Below, one piece after another: positions 61,372 through 64,000 of a DNA stretch of 64,000 nt. Made by a program: the position numbers and the translations under genes. The DNA comes from Paenibacillus sp. FSL R7-0337 (GTDB lineage Bacteria; Bacillota; Bacilli; Paenibacillales; Paenibacillaceae). The stretch spans positions 2,914,001 to 2,978,000 of the forward strand of contig NZ_CP150218.1 in assembly GCF_037969875.1 (NCBI RefSeq), read 5' to 3'. Below the pieces are notes generated by a model that searched no databases, was not told the DNA's origin, and worked only from the letters and a program-made list of their open reading frames with translations. Each line of letters begins with the position of its first letter. Position 1 is the stretch's first letter.

Positions 61372-61404
61372 CAAATTCAGTTCTATAGCAACATGACTTC
61401 CCGC

Positions 61405-62496
61405 TTATTTAGCCTTGCCGGCAGGCTCATAGATCAGACAACGCAGCTGCTTACCCGGATAGCGTAATTCCGCATTATATTTGCTGCCGTCTTCCAGTAA
61501 CACATCCACGGCCACCATCCCGCGTTTATTGTTAACCTCAGTGCCCGTCAAATACGCCTTCACTATTTTTCTTTTTTCTCCCTGCTTGTCCTTTACAATC
61601 CGGGTAGCTTCCTTTATCCAGCTGTCATCCTTCTTCATGGCAGCCGCTGCCGCTGCATCGATAGGAGTTTTTTTCATCACAGAGTTAAAAGCTGTCGTAT
61701 CTACCACCACCCCGGTGTCAGGATCGATCTGCACACTATATTGCCAGTACTCCTGACCTTGTCCAAGCAGAGTAAGCGACTTATAGGGTGCAAAGTGAAC
61801 CGACCAAAATGAGGGTATGCCATAACCCGGTTCCACCAGCATAACATTTGTTTTCAGCTTGGAGACATCGGCATCGAATAGCTTACGTACACTTTCAGCC
61901 GCCCGTGCCAGTGCTTCATCCTTGCTGAATTTCTCCGGTACGGCAACGGCCGGAGGAGTTATATTACGTTTGGATGCCACAAGATTAAGCCGGTAGTACC
62001 AGTCAATCATTTGCAGCAGCTCTTCATCTGTCCAGGTGCGCTCCGGTTGATAATACGTATTGGTCTTTATATCGAAATACACTTCCCCCTGCCCCGCCTG
62101 TAGCGGCAATGGCTTCTGTGGCCGCACACCATCATAGACATACTGATCTTCCAGTACCAGGCGACGGTTGATTTCCACATCGGTCATTTCCCGGCCTGAA
62201 GTGTTCGGATCGCCAGGTAGCTCCATATAGTCGTAGATTTGCTGGATCTGCTCCTCTGTCATCTGCTTCAGCAGCAGATCATCATTCACGGTAGATACCG
62301 GCACGGGCGCCTCCACCTTCAGTACCGGAACAGCGCTTTCTGCCGGACTTTCCTTAGCATTGACCTCAGTTGCCGTACTGTACTTCGCAATGACTGCTGA
62401 GTTCGCCAGATTGGGGACAAGGAGTCCGCTGAATGCAAACATACCGCCTGAGCATAGGACAACAGCCATAGTAACAGACCACTTTTTCTTGTTCAA
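61405..62496 (-). CDS. Exported protein of unknown function with PepSY/YcdB-like character
   Basis: 363 residues. A basic start and one hydrophobic segment (about 6-27) indicate export or N-terminal anchoring. The mature part has alternating helices and strands with YWQYSVQIDPDTGVVVDTTAF, a PepSY/YcdB-like strand pair, and KEATRIVKDKQG. Start TTG 62496 is chosen because GGAGGTAATACAA precedes it; the ATG at 62511 is part of that site. No specific function can be given. It lies downstream of a two-component system in the same direction and could be its target. Confidence 0.65.
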   Translation of the reverse strand: MNKKKWSVTMAVVLCSGGMFAFSGLLVPNLANSAVIAKYSTATEVNAKESPAESAVPVLKVEAPVPVSTVNDDLLLKQMTEEQIQQIYDYMELPGDPNTSGREMTDVEINRRLVLEDQYVYDGVRPQKPLPLQAGQGEVYFDIKTNTYYQPERTWTDEELLQMIDWYYRLNLVASKRNITPPAVAVPEKFSKDEALARAAESVRKLFDADVSKLKTNVMLVEPGYGIPSFWSVHFAPYKSLTLLGQGQEYWQYSVQIDPDTGVVVDTTAFNSVMKKTPIDAAAAAAMKKDDSWIKEATRIVKDKQGEKRKIVKAYLTGTEVNNKRGMVAVDVLLEDGSKYNAELRYPGKQLRCLIYEPAGKAK

Positions 62497-62599
62497 TTGT
62501 ATTACCTCCATCGGGATTCAGAATATGAACTCTTTCCATAGCTTAATCCCGGGATATTATAGAGTAGAGGAGCAGTTGTTATGGAGTTGTAAAATAGCT

Positions 62600-63973
62600 T
62601 CACACAGTGGAGCTTAAAAAAAGGCGGATGCGCGTTCCCTCACCGGGAGCAGATAGCAGCTCAAATCTGGCTTGATGCGCTTCAGCAATCTGGCGGCATA
62701 GAGAGAGACCCAGACCTGCATGGCCATAGGCCCGAGAACGTGAAGGATCTGCACGGTAGAACGGCTCAAATGCCCGCCTGCTCTGCTCTTCTGTCATTCC
62801 ACTCCCGCTGTCCTGTACTTCAAGCACCCCTTCTCCGTCCTGCGGATAGGCCAGCACACGGATCGTCTGCCCTGGCCGGGACACCGGAATCGCATTCTCG
62901 ATCAGATTCACCAGCAAAGCTGCCAGAAGATCAGCATCTCCCCATACGGCAGGAATGGAGCTATTCATCTCCAGCAGTAATCCGTTATCTATCACCCTCT
63001 GCTGCTCGGTCTGGGCCACAGTGTCGAATAGCGAAGCTACGTCTACCTTTGCCAACACCAGCGGCTGATGCCGCAGAACGGACAGATCCAGCAGTTTGAA
63101 AGCCAGATTCTTCAGCCTCACCGTCTCACTGAGAATATAGCGGCCCGCCTTGACCTGATCCTCCTGATCTATGTTAGCCGTGGTCAGCAGCTCCGCGAAT
63201 CCCTGCATACTGGTCAGCGGTGTCCGCAGCTCATGAGCCAGATTATCGACCATCCGCTGCTTATCCTCAGCCATGCCTGCGAGATCGCTCATCCGCTGCT
63301 CTATCACAGCAGCCATCTTGTTAAAGTTTACGGCCAGCTCCCCGAATTCATCCCTGCTGTTCAGCTCCACACGGTTCGAATAATTGCCCTCGGCAATCGT
63401 TTTGGTCGTCTCGGACAACAGCTTCAGCGGCTTTGTCAGATGCCGGATCAGAAGGTAGAGCAGTACCATGAGGAGCGGACCGACAATCCAGTTAATCATC
63501 ACGAAAAAACGGATAAGCTCCTCCTGCTGGGCGTACAGCCCGCTGATATCGCGCTTGTACGCCAGCTCCAGATGCTGATAAGGAGCAGGGAGCGGCATCG
63601 CTAACGTCATGATATGTTCTTCCTGCGCCGCATGCACCTCTTCCTGACCGGAACTCCCCCCGTTCTCAACGGGATAGAGCAGCAGTCCATTATCCCGCAG
63701 TTCCAGCTCTATTCCCTGCTTAAGATAGTGTTCTCCATAGGACTTGGCTACACTGACCAGCAGTGCCGGGGTAAGAGAGACGCCTCTTGCCCGAATGGAA
63801 TCCAGGTTCTCATAGATATTATTCGTAATTAGCAGCTGTTCGCTGGCCGCGCGTTTGCTCTCACTGGCCATGTTCAGCTGCCAGCTTTTTTTCATCACCA
63901 TCACGACACTTACATCAAGTGCCCCTATAAATAGCACCAGCACAGCAAGGAGAATCTTATGCCAGAATCGCAT
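62600..63973 (-). CDS. Sensor histidine kinase
   Basis: 457 residues. Membrane segment 1 (about 7-27), outer domain of about 125 residues, segment 2 (about 157-176), HAMP (LTKPLKLLSETTKTIAEGNYSNR), phosphorylated H247 in DNLAHELRTPLTS, N-box ALLVNLIENAIPVS, and G-boxes DSGSGM and GHAGLGLSL. ATG 63973 lies two bases after the stop of an upstream frame that looks like the end of a response regulator, so the pair is coupled. Signal unknown. Confidence 0.9.
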   Translation of the reverse strand: MRFWHKILLAVLVLFIGALDVSVVMVMKKSWQLNMASESKRAASEQLLITNNIYENLDSIRARGVSLTPALLVSVAKSYGEHYLKQGIELELRDNGLLLYPVENGGSSGQEEVHAAQEEHIMTLAMPLPAPYQHLELAYKRDISGLYAQQEELIRFFVMINWIVGPLLMVLLYLLIRHLTKPLKLLSETTKTIAEGNYSNRVELNSRDEFGELAVNFNKMAAVIEQRMSDLAGMAEDKQRMVDNLAHELRTPLTSMQGFAELLTTANIDQEDQVKAGRYILSETVRLKNLAFKLLDLSVLRHQPLVLAKVDVASLFDTVAQTEQQRVIDNGLLLEMNSSIPAVWGDADLLAALLVNLIENAIPVSRPGQTIRVLAYPQDGEGVLEVQDSGSGMTEEQSRRAFEPFYRADPSRSRAYGHAGLGLSLCRQIAEAHQARFELLSAPGEGTRIRLFLSSTV

Positions 63974-63975
63974 GG

Positions 63976-64000
63976 CTAGACCTGAACTTCCAGCCGGTAG
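63976..64000 (-). CDS. C-terminal end of a probable OmpR-family response regulator
   Basis: The last residues before the TAG stop read YRLEVQV, the usual end of the winged-helix domain (GVGYRLE). Only seven residues are inside the window; the call rests on this ending and on the adjacent kinase. Confidence 0.5.

Overview
The window looks like a chromosomal piece of a Paenibacillus-type Bacillota genome. Supporting signs are purine-rich ribosome binding sites, sigma-A promoters, LplA/LplB/LplC-type sugar importers without their own ATPase, many glycoside hydrolases with LacI and AraC regulators, and a 1723-residue surface enzyme with S-layer homology domains. No rRNA, tRNA, CRISPR array or insertion sequence was recognised. 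The assignment to Paenibacillus is inference from gene style, not from a marker gene.

Layout. 0-7 kb: a very large SLH-anchored GH16 beta-glucanase with carbohydrate-binding modules, facing a LacI regulator across a shared operator. 7-10 kb: a FabH paralogue with a FapR-like box, and a TetR regulator with two operators leading two flavodoxin-like proteins. 10.3-22.3 kb, all on the minus strand and visibly AT-richer than its flanks: a LytTR/GHKL two-component system; a ribosomal-peptide cluster (radical SAM/SPASM maturase, 70-residue precursor with six cysteines, ABC exporter, M16-type peptidase); a VanR/VanS-like pair with VanZ; and an ABC-2 transporter. 22.5-28.7 kb: a pectin/rhamnogalacturonan operon (solute-binding lipoprotein, two permeases, GH105, GH28).

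28.7-34.4 kb is an accessory stretch. It holds hairpins and a tandem repeat array, a ribbon-helix-helix protein, an HTH-TPR receptor whose 3' end overlaps a 39-residue exported pro-peptide gene (an RRNPP/Alo-like quorum-sensing pair), a GNAT, a nucleotidyltransferase-like protein and two unknowns. 34.4-39.2 kb: an orphan LplA-like lipoprotein facing a membrane AraC regulator, then an LppM-like lipoprotein. 39.4-42.7 kb: a KimA-like potassium transporter and a MarR/DUF2798 divergent pair. 42.9-50.2 kb: fructan/sucrose utilisation (GH32, importer, LacI, fructokinase). 50.5-53.8 kb: an unknown protein, then a LacI regulator facing a GH1 phospho-beta-glucosidase. 54.2-57.8 kb: an FG-GAP lipoprotein with a two-component system. 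57.8-64 kb: mostly single housekeeping or stress genes on the minus strand, ending in a histidine kinase whose response regulator runs off the window.

The most interesting material is the cysteine-rich peptide cluster at 15-22 kb with its VanRSZ-like neighbour, the receptor/pro-peptide pair at 30.4-31.9 kb, and a family of intergenic arrays with a 51-52 bp period seen at about 0.3, 29.4 and 42.0 kb.
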